NCBI GenBank assembly: GCA_963780655.1
Contig: CAWACP010000007.1
Coordinates: forward strand, 382,051 to 446,050
Direction of reading: 5' to 3'
Source: CAWACP01 sp963780655
GTDB taxonomy: Bacteria > Acidobacteriota > Terriglobia > Bryobacterales > Bryobacteraceae
DNA: 64,000 nt
The notes under the pieces were generated by a model that searched no databases, was not told where the DNA came from, and was given only the letters and a program-made list of their open reading frames with translations. Positions 6,474 through 14,880 of this stretch are shown here, piece by piece. The first letter of the stretch is position 1, and every line of letters begins with the position of its first letter. The translations under genes and the position numbers were made by a program.

Positions 6474-9400
6474 ATGCTCACTCATTTCGATCCACTGGTG
6501 CAGGAGTGGTTTGCCCGCAGATTCGGTTCCGCCACGGAGCCGCAGTTGCAGGGCTGGCCGGAGATCCGCGAGGGGCGCGATGTCCTGATTTCGGCGCCCA
6601 CGGGGTCGGGCAAAACGCTGGCCGCGTTTCTGATCTGTCTGGATGAGCTGGTTCGCGAGGCGCGCACTGGCTCGCTGCCCGATGAGACGCGCGTCGTATA
6701 TGTGTCGCCACTGAAGGCGCTCAGCAACGACGTGCGAAAAAACCTCGAGGTCCCGCTGGCCGAGATTCGCGCGCTGGCCGAGGAGCGCGGCATCGAACTG
6801 CAGCAGATTCGAACCGCCGTGCGCACGGGCGACACGCCGATGCACGAGCGCCAGCAGATGGGCCGCAAGCCGCCGCACATTCTGGTGACCACCCCGGAAT
6901 CGCTGTTCATCCTGCTCACGGCGGAGCGGTCGCGAGCCATGCTGCGCACCACGCGCACAGCGATCGTTGACGAAATCCACGCCATAGTGGACGATAAGCG
7001 CGGCTCGCATCTTGCGCTTTCGCTGGCGCGGCTGGATGCGCTCACCGGAGTGCGGCCGCAGCGCATCGGCCTCTCGGCCACGGTGAAGCCTATCGAGCTG
7101 GTTGCGAACTTCATCGGGCCGGCGACTCACGTCGTCAATATCGGTCATCGCCGCGATATGGACCTTGCGGTGGTCGTGCCGCGGGATGAGCTGGGTCCCA
7201 TCACCACGCACGAGATGTGGGCCGAGATCTACGACCGCATCGCCGAGATGATTCTCGCGCACAGCACCACGCTGGTATTCGTCAACACGCGCCGGCTCTC
7301 GGAGCGGATTGCGCATGCGCTGGCCGAGCGGCTGGGTGAAGGCGCGGTGTTGCCGCATCACGGTAGTCTTTCGCGGGCGCTGCGCCTGGACGCCGAAACG
7401 CGGCTGAAGAACGGCGCACTCAGGGCGGTTGTGGCCACGGCGTCGCTGGAGCTGGGCATCGATATCGGCACAGTGGATCTGGTGGTGCAGATCGCGTCGC
7501 CACGGTCGATCGCGGTGGCGCTGCAGCGCTTCGGCCGTTCGGGTCACTGGGTGGGAGCGCGGCCGAAGGCCCGTCTGTTCGCCACCACCAGAGACGATCT
7601 CATCGAGTGCGCTGCGCTGATGCGGTCCATCCATCGCGGTGAGCTGGAGCGGCTGGAAATTCCGGAGAACGCGCTCGATATCCTCGCCCAGCAGATTGTC
7701 GCGACGGCGGCGTCGGAGAGCTGGGATGAAGATGCGTTGTACGCGCTGGTGCGGAGTGCGTGGCCTTACCGGAACCTGCCGCGCGAGGAGTTCGATGCGA
7801 TCGTGGCCATGCTGTCCGACGGCATTACGACGTCGCGAGGCCGCAGCGGCGCGTTCCTGCATCGCGATCAGGTGAACCATCGCGTACGCGGGCGGCGCGG
7901 CGCGCGGCTGGCGGCAATCACGTCGGGCGGCGCCATTCCGGACAATGCGAATTACGCCGTCACAGCCGAGCCGGACGGTCGAAACATCGGCACGGTGGAT
8001 GAGGATTTCGCCATGGAGAGCCTGGCCGGAGACACGTTCCTGCTGGGCACGCAATCGTGGCGCATCAAGCGCGTGGGCTCCGGGCGCGTGTACGTGGAGG
8101 ATGCGCACGGCGCGCCGCCCTCGGTGCCGTTCTGGCTGGGCGAGGCGCCGGGACGGTCGGCGGAGTTGTCGAAAAGCGTCTCCGATCTGCGAGCGGCGTT
8201 AGTGGAGCAGGGCTTCGGCCTGCAGTCCGAGTGCGCGCTTGATGAATCCGGAGCAAAGCAGGCAATCGCCTACATTCAGGCCGGCGCGGCGGGCCTTCCG
8301 TCGCTACCCTCGCAAACCACCATCGTGGCGGAGCGGTTTTTCGATGAGGCCGGCGGCATGCAGCTGGTTATCCATGCTCCATTCGGCTCGCGTATCAATC
8401 GCGCCTGGGGACTGGCGTTGCGCAAACGCTTCTGCCGGACCTTCAATTTCGAATTGCAGGCGGCGGCCACCGATAACGGCCTGCTCATCTCGCTCAGCGA
8501 GCTGCATGCGTTTCCGCTGGAGCTGGTATTCGAGTTTCTGAGGCCGGCGACCCTGGAACATGTTCTCACACAGGCCATGCTCGCCGCGCCCATGTTCACG
8601 GCGCGCTGGCGATGGAACGTATCTCGCGCATTGGCGGTACTGCGCTTCCGAGGCGGCAACAAAGTACCCGCGCACATCCAGCGGATGCGCTCGGACGACC
8701 TGCTCGCGTCCGTGTTTCCCGATCAGGTGGCCTGCGCCGAGAATCTTACCGGCGAGATCCGCGTCCCTGAGCATCCGCTGGTAAAGGAGACCATCGACAA
8801 CTGCCTGCACGAGGCTATGGATCTGGACGGGCTCACCGAGTTGCTCGAGGGCATCCTGGATGGGCGCATCCGCGCGCTGGCTCGCGATAACGCCGAGCCA
8901 TCCGTCTTCGCCCACGAGATACTCAGCGCTAATCCCTACGCGTATCTGGACGATGCTCCGCTGGAGGAGCGGCGCGCGCGCGCAGTGCAACTGCGAAGCT
9001 CTCTGCGGACCGATTTCGTGGGAGGCGCGGGCATTCTCGATCCGGCGGCCATCGCGGAGATCTCCGCCGAGGTCTGGCCCGAGGTGCGCGATGCCGACGA
9101 GCTTCACGATGCCTTGCTGACGCTGATCACGCTGCCGCCCGTGGCGGAATGGCAGGTGCATTTCGAGGAACTGGAAGCTACCGGTCGCGCCTCAACGGTT
9201 TCACGCGGAGGGCGGCCTTTCTGGATTGCAACGGAGCGGCGGCAGGCCCTCGACGATTGCGTACTCACGGTGCGCGGCTGGATGGAATCGCTCGGCCCTA
9301 CGACGATCGGCGCTCTCTCGGAGCGGTTGGCGCTCAGCCGCGAAGATGTGGAACGCGCGCTGCTCACTCTGGAAGCCGAAGGTCAGGTACTGAGGGGACG

Positions 9401-10526
9401 CTTCTCCGTGCCGGAAGGCGTAGGTGAAATGGAATGGTGCAACCGGCGCATTCTGGCGCGAATTCACCGCGCCACGATCGGCCAGCTTCGGCGCGAGATC
9501 GAGCCGGTATCTGCGCTGGACTTCCAACGGTTCCTGTGCCGCTGGCAGCACATTGCGCCGGGTGCGCAACTGCACGGCGTGGATGGCACGCTGCAGATCA
9601 TCCAGCAATTGCAGGGCTACGAGATTCCGGCGGCTTCCTGGGAAGCGGAAGTGCTCGCGCGGCGAATTGCGAACTACACGCCCGATTACCTGGATGAGCT
9701 TTGCCTGTCCGGCGAGGTGATGTGGGGCCGCCTGTCGCCGCATCCGGCCATGGAGGACGGGAGCGGCCGGCGCGTACGGCCCACGCGGCTTGCGCCCATC
9801 TCGCTCTTCCTGCGCGAGAACTTTGACTGGCTGGCGGAACAACCGACGGCAGACGACGAAAACCGATCGTCTGCCCCACAGGGAGTACGTTCCCCCCTCT
9901 CCCCTGTAGCCCGTGACATCCTCGCTGCGCTCGAGCAGCACGGAGCCTCTTTCTTCACCGACCTCGCGCGCATCACGCGCCACCTGCCGAGCGAGGTGGA
10001 GGACGCGCTCTGGGAACTGGTTGCCGCGGGCGTGGTGACAGCCGATGGTTTCGAGAACCTCCGCGCGCTCATCGATCCGAAACGCAGGCGCGGAGAGGGC
10101 CGTGGCAGAATCGCCAGGCCGCGGCATGCCGCCGGCCGCTGGGCTCTGATGCGCCGCGCAGCAGATAACGGGGGCGGTCCTGAGCGCATCGCCGCCTTCG
10201 CCGATCAACTGGTGCGGCGCTGGGGCGTGCTGTTCCGCGACATGCTCGCGCGCGAAACCAGTGCGCCGTTCTGGCGGGATCTGTTGCCGGTCCTGAGGCG
10301 TAAGGAAGCCCAGGGCGAACTGCGTGGCGGCCGCTTTGTCGCTGGATTGTCAGGTGAACAATTTGCCGCGCCTGAGGCCATCGACCTGCTCCGCGCAGTG
10401 CGCCGCGCCGAATCGCATCCCGAGGACGCAATCCAGATTCCGAATGCCGATCCTTTGAACCTTGCCGGAATCGTGCTACCGGGTCCGCGCGTAAGTACGA
10501 TTGCGCGCAACGTGCTCGCGGGGTAG
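6474..10526 (+). CDS. lhr: Lhr-type large superfamily 2 DNA helicase
   Basis: This 1350-aa ATP-dependent 3'-5' helicase belongs to the Lhr family and is expected to act in DNA repair. Motif I is 'APTGSGKT' (residues 41-48), motif Ia 'YVSPLKAL' (77-84), motif II 'DEIH' (166-169) and motif III 'SAT' (201-203). The RecA2 domain has 'FVNTRRLSERIAHALAE', 'HHGSLSR' and 'QRFGRSGH'. A winged helix and the Lhr-specific beta-barrel follow, and the C-terminal part beyond about residue 900 is the extended Lhr-CTD seen in the long (about 1500-aa) versions. A family A-like repeat sequence occurs in frame at residues 577-584. No clear ribosome site precedes the ATG. It is single-gene and divergent from its left neighbour. 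Confidence 0.92.
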   Translation: MLTHFDPLVQEWFARRFGSATEPQLQGWPEIREGRDVLISAPTGSGKTLAAFLICLDELVREARTGSLPDETRVVYVSPLKALSNDVRKNLEVPLAEIRALAEERGIELQQIRTAVRTGDTPMHERQQMGRKPPHILVTTPESLFILLTAERSRAMLRTTRTAIVDEIHAIVDDKRGSHLALSLARLDALTGVRPQRIGLSATVKPIELVANFIGPATHVVNIGHRRDMDLAVVVPRDELGPITTHEMWAEIYDRIAEMILAHSTTLVFVNTRRLSERIAHALAERLGEGAVLPHHGSLSRALRLDAETRLKNGALRAVVATASLELGIDIGTVDLVVQIASPRSIAVALQRFGRSGHWVGARPKARLFATTRDDLIECAALMRSIHRGELERLEIPENALDILAQQIVATAASESWDEDALYALVRSAWPYRNLPREEFDAIVAMLSDGITTSRGRSGAFLHRDQVNHRVRGRRGARLAAITSGGAIPDNANYAVTAEPDGRNIGTVDEDFAMESLAGDTFLLGTQSWRIKRVGSGRVYVEDAHGAPPSVPFWLGEAPGRSAELSKSVSDLRAALVEQGFGLQSECALDESGAKQAIAYIQAGAAGLPSLPSQTTIVAERFFDEAGGMQLVIHAPFGSRINRAWGLALRKRFCRTFNFELQAAATDNGLLISLSELHAFPLELVFEFLRPATLEHVLTQAMLAAPMFTARWRWNVSRALAVLRFRGGNKVPAHIQRMRSDDLLASVFPDQVACAENLTGEIRVPEHPLVKETIDNCLHEAMDLDGLTELLEGILDGRIRALARDNAEPSVFAHEILSANPYAYLDDAPLEERRARAVQLRSSLRTDFVGGAGILDPAAIAEISAEVWPEVRDADELHDALLTLITLPPVAEWQVHFEELEATGRASTVSRGGRPFWIATERRQALDDCVLTVRGWMESLGPTTIGALSERLALSREDVERALLTLEAEGQVLRGRFSVPEGVGEMEWCNRRILARIHRATIGQLRREIEPVSALDFQRFLCRWQHIAPGAQLHGVDGTLQIIQQLQGYEIPAASWEAEVLARRIANYTPDYLDELCLSGEVMWGRLSPHPAMEDGSGRRVRPTRLAPISLFLRENFDWLAEQPTADDENRSSAPQGVRSPLSPVARDILAALEQHGASFFTDLARITRHLPSEVEDALWELVAAGVVTADGFENLRALIDPKRRRGEGRGRIARPRHAAGRWALMRRAADNGGGPERIAAFADQLVRRWGVLFRDMLARETSAPFWRDLLPVLRRKEAQGELRGGRFVAGLSGEQFAAPEAIDLLRAVRRAESHPEDAIQIPNADPLNLAGIVLPGPRVSTIARNVLAG
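8202..8225 (+). repeat. family A-like repeat inside the lhr coding sequence
   Basis: GTGGAGCAGGGCTTCGGCC followed by TGCAG matches the dispersed unit and is read in frame as VEQGFGLQ within Lhr. It lies at a loop between the second RecA domain region and the segment ending 'ERFFDEAGGMQLV'. It may be a tolerated insertion or a chance match. Confidence 0.45.
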
Positions 10527-10592
10527 TTACCTAACATCATTTGTCGTAACAGTGCGCCTTCGTTAACGGTCCTACATGTGGAGGTCGGAATC

Positions 10593-11096
10593 ATGAAGAT
10601 TGAAAATATGCAGCAGCTTTTCGAGAACACGCTGGCGCAAGCGTACGATTGCGAGCAGCAACTGGTGAAGGCGCTACCGAAGATGGCACAGGCATCTACC
10701 TCGCCGAGGCTTCGGACCGCCTTTGAACAGCATCTGGAAGAGACGCGTCAACAGGCTGTGCGCCTGGAACAGGTATTCACATCGATCGGCAAGGGGGCCG
10801 ACGCCCAGAAGAATCCCGTTATTCGTGAGATGATCTCCGTGGGAGAGAAGATCATCAGCAGCACCGATCCTTCGGCTCTGCGCGATGCCGCCCTCATCAA
10901 GACGGGCAACGAGGTGGAGCACTTCGAAATGGCGATGTACGGATCTCTGCGTGACTACGCCCAGCTTCTTGGCCACTCCAACGCGGCCCGGCTGCTGGAA
11001 CAAACCCTGAACGAAGAGAAAGCCGCCGACCAGCTTCTGACCGAAATTGCCGAAAGCTCGGTCAATCGCGAGGCGCTCGGCGCGGTTCACGCGTAA
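10593..11096 (+). CDS. DUF892 (YciE/YciF-like) ferritin-like protein
   Basis: This 167-aa all-helical protein starts at the ATG at 10593, placed by the GGAGG ribosome site at 10580-10584. An upstream GTG at 10578 is rejected because it overlaps that site. 'LFENTLAQAYDCEQQLVKALPKMA' and 'HLEETRQQAVRLEQVF' match helices 1-2 of the DUF892 family, with metal-ligand-like E and H residues (D-x-E in helix 1, H-x-x-E in helix 2, 'NEVEHFEMAMYGSLRDYA' in helix 3). Members are four-helix bundle proteins linked to stress responses. Iron or manganese binding is inferred. Confidence 0.85.
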   Translation: MKIENMQQLFENTLAQAYDCEQQLVKALPKMAQASTSPRLRTAFEQHLEETRQQAVRLEQVFTSIGKGADAQKNPVIREMISVGEKIISSTDPSALRDAALIKTGNEVEHFEMAMYGSLRDYAQLLGHSNAARLLEQTLNEEKAADQLLTEIAESSVNREALGAVHA

Positions 11097-11111
11097 GCTT
11101 TCTTTGGTATC

Positions 11112-12626
11112 GTGAGCGATATCGCGGAGCAGAACCGGCCTGCTCCGCTCGCTATGCCCCTTCTCGCCTGGCTGGACAACACGAGCGGGTACTGGCTGGG
11201 GCGATTCGTGTTCCAGCGCGGCCTGGCGATCGTTTACCTGATTGCCTTCATCGCGGCGGTGAATCAGTTCAGGCCGTTGCTTGGCGAGAAGGGGCTCCTT
11301 CCTGTGCCGTCCTTCGTGAAGCAGGTAAGCTTTCGCGACGCGCCGAGCCTGTTCTATCTCTTCCCTAACGACCGGGTCTTCATGCTGGTCGCCTGGATCG
11401 GCGTGCTGTTCTCCTGCCTTGCGTTGTCGGGCCTCTCCGACCGTTATTCCACATGGTTCTCGGTTTTCGTATGGGCCGCTCTCTGGGCGCTCTACATGTC
11501 ATTCGTCAACGTGGGGCAGACTTTCTATGCGTTCGGCTGGGAATCGATTCTGCTGGAGGCGGGATTCTTCACGATATTTCTTGGCGCGAGGCACGTCGCT
11601 GTCCAGCGGATCACCATCTGGCTGTTGCGCTGGCTGCTGTTCCGGATCATGTTCGGCGCCGGCCTGATCAAGCTTCGCGGCGATCCCTGCTGGCGCGATT
11701 ACACCTGCCTGGATTACCACTACGAAACGCAGCCCATGCCGAACCCGCTGAGCTGGTATTTCCATTGGGGTCCGCAATGGACTCACCGGCTGGGCGTTGG
11801 GTTCAACCACTTCGCGGAGCTGATCGTCCCGTTCGGCTATTTCCTTCCGCAGCCCATTGCATCCATCGCCGGCATCATCACCATTGCGTTTCAGGCGACG
11901 ATTATGGCCAGCGGCAATCTGTCGTGGCTGAACTTCCTGACTATCGTCCTCGCCATTCCGATGCTCGATGACCGATTGCTCAGACCGGTGTTTCATGTGC
12001 CTGCGGCCGTGACGCATGAGCCGGCGCTCGCTTACAGGATTGTGGTGTACGCGCTGCTGGCGATGGTTATCTGGCTCAGCATCAATCCGGTTCGCAACAT
12101 GCTCTCACCGCGTCAGGTCATGAACACGAGTTACAATCCGCTGCACCTCGTGGGAACTTACGGCGCGTTTGGCGGTATAACTCGTACCAGGTATGAGGTA
12201 ATCGTCGAGGGAACCGATGACGCCGTACTTACTTCGGCCACTAAGTGGCTGGCGTACGAGTTCCGGGGAAAGCCGGGCGATCCCCGCCGCATGCCTCCTC
12301 AGGTTGCGCCATATCATCTCCGGCTCGACTGGCTGATGTGGTTTGCGGCCATGGGTGACTACTCTCAATACCCGTGGTTTGTCCACTTCATGGCCAAACT
12401 GCTGCAGAACGATCGGGATACTTTGAGCCTGCTCGCGTGGAACCCGTTCCACGACCATGCACCGCGCTATGTGCGCGCGCAGTTGTACGAGTACCATTTC
12501 ACATCGCCCGATGAGCGCAGGAAAACGGGCCAGTGGTGGCGCCGGGAACTGGTGGGCAGTTACTTCCCGCCGGTTTCGCTGGAGACGCCGGCGTTTCATA
12601 ATGTGCTGGTGGAGCAGGGCTGGTGA
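11112..12626 (+). CDS. lipase maturation factor (LMF1)-like multipass membrane protein
   Basis: This 504-aa protein starts at a GTG 15 bases after the DUF892 gene. It has about 8-10 hydrophobic segments across residues 25-340. They are interrupted by the family hallmark 'GAGLIKLRGDPCWRDYTCLDYHYETQPMPNP' region (about 190-220), with the conserved G-x-G-L-I-K-x-R, W, two Cys and H-x-x-T-Q-P pattern of LMF1/DUF1222. The soluble C-terminal part has 'YNPLHLVGTYGAFGG' and 'RYEVIVEG', also typical. Vertebrate LMF1 folds secreted lipases in the ER; the bacterial role is unknown but would be at the inner membrane. Confidence 0.88.
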   Translation: MSDIAEQNRPAPLAMPLLAWLDNTSGYWLGRFVFQRGLAIVYLIAFIAAVNQFRPLLGEKGLLPVPSFVKQVSFRDAPSLFYLFPNDRVFMLVAWIGVLFSCLALSGLSDRYSTWFSVFVWAALWALYMSFVNVGQTFYAFGWESILLEAGFFTIFLGARHVAVQRITIWLLRWLLFRIMFGAGLIKLRGDPCWRDYTCLDYHYETQPMPNPLSWYFHWGPQWTHRLGVGFNHFAELIVPFGYFLPQPIASIAGIITIAFQATIMASGNLSWLNFLTIVLAIPMLDDRLLRPVFHVPAAVTHEPALAYRIVVYALLAMVIWLSINPVRNMLSPRQVMNTSYNPLHLVGTYGAFGGITRTRYEVIVEGTDDAVLTSATKWLAYEFRGKPGDPRRMPPQVAPYHLRLDWLMWFAAMGDYSQYPWFVHFMAKLLQNDRDTLSLLAWNPFHDHAPRYVRAQLYEYHFTSPDERRKTGQWWRRELVGSYFPPVSLETPAFHNVLVEQGW

Positions 12627-12665
12627 CTATCCCTTTCACTCAGCTTGATGTAGTGGGTAATTCGT

Positions 12666-12761
12666 GGTGGGGCGGGCGCCCTCGCCCGCGCAGAGGCCCC
12701 TGCCTCCGCCGGCAACAGCGGGACGAGGGCGTCCCGCGCGGTCCGGGGGGACCGCCCCACC
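12666..12761. repeat. GC-rich palindromic element, family B
   Basis: The outer arms GGTGGGGCGG (12666-12675) and CCGCCCCACC (12752-12761) are exact reverse complements. Inside are further small hairpins, GCGGGCG...CGCCCGC near the left arm and GTCC-GGGG-GGAC at 12741-12752. It lies between the LMF gene and the FAD oxidoreductase and is not coding. Confidence 0.75.
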
Positions 12762-12776
12762 AGGAACTGCCACTAA

Positions 12777-12802
12777 CAGAGCCGCGACCGTGAGGGAGCG
12801 GG
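12777..12802 (-). repeat. dispersed repeat, family C
   Basis: CAGAGCCGCGACCGTGAGGG followed by AGCGGG. Other copies lie at 36002-36123 and 40083-40116. The GTG start codon of the FAD oxidoreductase (12790) lies inside this copy. Confidence 0.7.
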
Positions 12803-14208
12803 GCCCGGCATTCGTCATTGGCTCCGGCCCGAACGGCCTCACCGCCGCCATCGTTCTGTCTCGCGCCGGTCTGCGAACGACCGTTCTTGAAGCACAGCCC
12901 ACCATAGGCGGCGGCACACGTTCCGGGGAGTTGACCCTCCCGGGCTTTGTCCACGACATCTGCTCGGCCGTGCACCCCATGGCCGTCAGTTCCGCTGCGT
13001 TTCAGTCCTTTCGGCTTGCCGAGCATGGCCTCGAATGGATCCAGCCTTCCGCGCCGCTGGCCCACCCTCTGGACGACGGTTCGGCAGTCACCCTCGAGCG
13101 TTCCGTGGACGCGACTGCCGCGGAACTGGGATCCGACGGGGCAGCGTGGCAGCGCATCGCCGGACCACTTACACGCGCCTGGGACGGCCTTTCGCGCGAC
13201 ATACTCGGACCCATCCACATCCCGCGTCATCCCTTCGCACTGGCACGGTTCGGAACCGTCGCGCCCTGGGCGGCAACCACGGTCTGCAGAAGCCTGTTCC
13301 GCGGCGCCCGCGCACGAGCGCTGTTTGCAGGCATGGCCGCGCACTCGATTCTTCCACTCGATATGGCGCCGTCGGCCGCGTTCGGGTGGGTTCTCGCGCT
13401 GGCCGGCCACGCCGTTGGCTGGCCGATTCCACGTGGCGGCTCGCAGAGAATTGCGAACGCTCTGGCATCGTACTTCGAATCGCTCGGCGGGCGCATCATC
13501 ACGAACACCGCGGTGCGGTCGCTTGGTGACTTAGGCGATCCGGCGCTGGTCCTGTGCGATGTTACTCCGCGGCAGTTACTCGCGATCGCCGCGGACAGAC
13601 TACCCGAGCATTACTGTCGCAAGCTGGCGGATTACCGTTACGGACCCGGCGTATTCAAGATGGACTTCGCCCTGAGCGCGCCGGCCCCGTGGAAAGCGGC
13701 GGAGTGCGCGCGCGCCGCAACGGTCCACCTTGGAGGAACTCTCGAAGAGATCGCGGCGTCGGAGCGCGCTGCCTGGGACGGGGCCGCGCAGGAGCGCCCG
13801 TTCGTCCTGGCCGTGCAGCCGAGCCTGTTCGATTCATCGCGCGCTCCGGCGGGACAACATACGTTGTGGGCGTACTGCCACGTACCGAACGGCTCGACAA
13901 CCGACATGTCGGCGCGCATCGAAGCGCAGATCGAGCGCTTCGCGCCGGGGTTTGGTTCCGTGGTGCTGGCGAAGCACGTGATGTCCCCGGCCTTCCTCGA
14001 AGCTCACAACGCCAATCTTGTCGGCGGTTCTATCGATGGCGGCGCGCCCACCATGACGCAACTGTTCCTGCGGCCTGGGTGGCGCTTCTATGCGACGCCG
14101 GCGCGCGGAGTTTACCTGTGCTCTTCGTCTACTCCGCCGGGGGGCGGCGTACACGGGATGTGCGGCTGGTACGCGGCGAAGGCCGCGCTGGCAGCGCATG
14201 CAGGCTAA
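12790..14208 (+). CDS. FAD-dependent phytoene-desaturase-like oxidoreductase
   Basis: The GTG at 12790 gives a 472-aa protein. Upstream in-frame codons to 12664 run through repeat B and are not credible coding sequence. The dinucleotide-binding motif 'VIGSGPNGLTAAIVLSRAG' starts at about residue 8 and is followed by 'TTVLEAQPTIGGGTRS', the usual G-G-[GA]-x-R signature of the CrtI/PDS-like amine-oxidoreductase clan. C-terminal 'YLCSSSTPPGGGVHGMCGWYAAKAAL' is the second FAD-contact region. The reaction is probably a desaturation or isomerisation of a lipid-like substrate. The gene is isolated, and its TAA stop is formed by a family A repeat. Confidence 0.85.
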   Translation: MRERGPAFVIGSGPNGLTAAIVLSRAGLRTTVLEAQPTIGGGTRSGELTLPGFVHDICSAVHPMAVSSAAFQSFRLAEHGLEWIQPSAPLAHPLDDGSAVTLERSVDATAAELGSDGAAWQRIAGPLTRAWDGLSRDILGPIHIPRHPFALARFGTVAPWAATTVCRSLFRGARARALFAGMAAHSILPLDMAPSAAFGWVLALAGHAVGWPIPRGGSQRIANALASYFESLGGRIITNTAVRSLGDLGDPALVLCDVTPRQLLAIAADRLPEHYCRKLADYRYGPGVFKMDFALSAPAPWKAAECARAATVHLGGTLEEIAASERAAWDGAAQERPFVLAVQPSLFDSSRAPAGQHTLWAYCHVPNGSTTDMSARIEAQIERFAPGFGSVVLAKHVMSPAFLEAHNANLVGGSIDGGAPTMTQLFLRPGWRFYATPARGVYLCSSSTPPGGGVHGMCGWYAAKAALAAHAG

Positions 14209-14243
14209 AAGCCTGCTCTATGCAGGCTAAAAGCCTGCTCTAC
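14198..14243 (-). repeat. dispersed repeat, family A, tandem direct pair
   Basis: Two consecutive copies of ATGCAGGCTAAAAGCCTGCT plus CTA occur at 14198-14220 and 14220-14243. They sit between convergent genes. Each is a perfect hairpin, GCAGGC-TAAAA-GCCTGC. The first copy contains the stop codon of the FAD oxidoreductase; the leftward HAD gene ends one base to the right. Confidence 0.85.
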
Positions 14244-14244
14244 T

Positions 14245-14880
14245 TCACGCCGCGGCAGTGGCGCGATCGACAGCCAGGCCGTAGCCCTCGAACGCCGCTC
14301 GCGTCTCCTCCGCGGATTTGTGCACGATGCCGCGAATGCCCAGTGTGGCCGCAACCTCCACGAACATGGCGCGGTCCTCCAGATAGAGCACGTCATGCGG
14401 GTGCGACTGAGAGAGATCCAGGGCCAGCCGGAAAATGTCGATATCCGGCTTGCGCAATCGCACGAAACACGAGCACACGAAAATGTCGATGACGGAGCAA
14501 AGGTCCAGCGCCTTGATGCGGTACTCCGTCAACTCGCGGCCCTCATTGCTCACGGCCGCCACTCGGAGGCGATTGCGCTCCTTCACGTCGCGCACCACGT
14601 TCATCGTGTCCGGGAACGGCCGCGAGCGCGATAACACGAAGTCCGTGAAGTCTTCGCGGGTGAACCAGCGCGGCTGGTTGAAGATGACCCGATCCAGGTA
14701 CTGGTTCCAGGAGATCTTGCCCGTTTCGAACAGCTCGAACATCAGCCGGTGCCGTGAATCGACGTCCTTCGCGTCCAGCCCGAAGTGCTGCACCGACTCC
14801 GCGCGCGAATCGGTGTCCCACCCGTTCGTGGCCAGCACTCCGCCAATGTCCACGAACAGAGTTCGAACGGTGCAGCTCAC
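14245..14880 (-). CDS. HAD-family hydrolase at the end of the pentose-phosphate operon
   Basis: This 211-aa protein starts at the GTG at 14880, which overlaps the zwf stop by 4 bases (GTGA). Motif I is 'LFVDIGGVLATN', where the second Asp of DxD is Gly, as in many 'D-[IL]-G-G-V' HAD proteins. Motif II is 'AAVSNEGREL', motif III the Lys in 'RLRKPDIDIF', and motif IV 'DVLYLEDRAMFVEVA'. It is a cytoplasmic phosphatase or phosphotransferase candidate. The operon position suggests a sugar phosphate, such as phosphogluconate side products, as substrate. This is inference only. Confidence 0.8.
   Translation of the reverse strand: MSCTVRTLFVDIGGVLATNGWDTDSRAESVQHFGLDAKDVDSRHRLMFELFETGKISWNQYLDRVIFNQPRWFTREDFTDFVLSRSRPFPDTMNVVRDVKERNRLRVAAVSNEGRELTEYRIKALDLCSVIDIFVCSCFVRLRKPDIDIFRLALDLSQSHPHDVLYLEDRAMFVEVAATLGIRGIVHKSAEETRAAFEGYGLAVDRATAAA

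Noticed and set aside
5346..8108. Single 920-aa leftward ORF
   Set aside because: Only its 3' part (5346-6377) has protein-like features; the rest is antisense to lhr.
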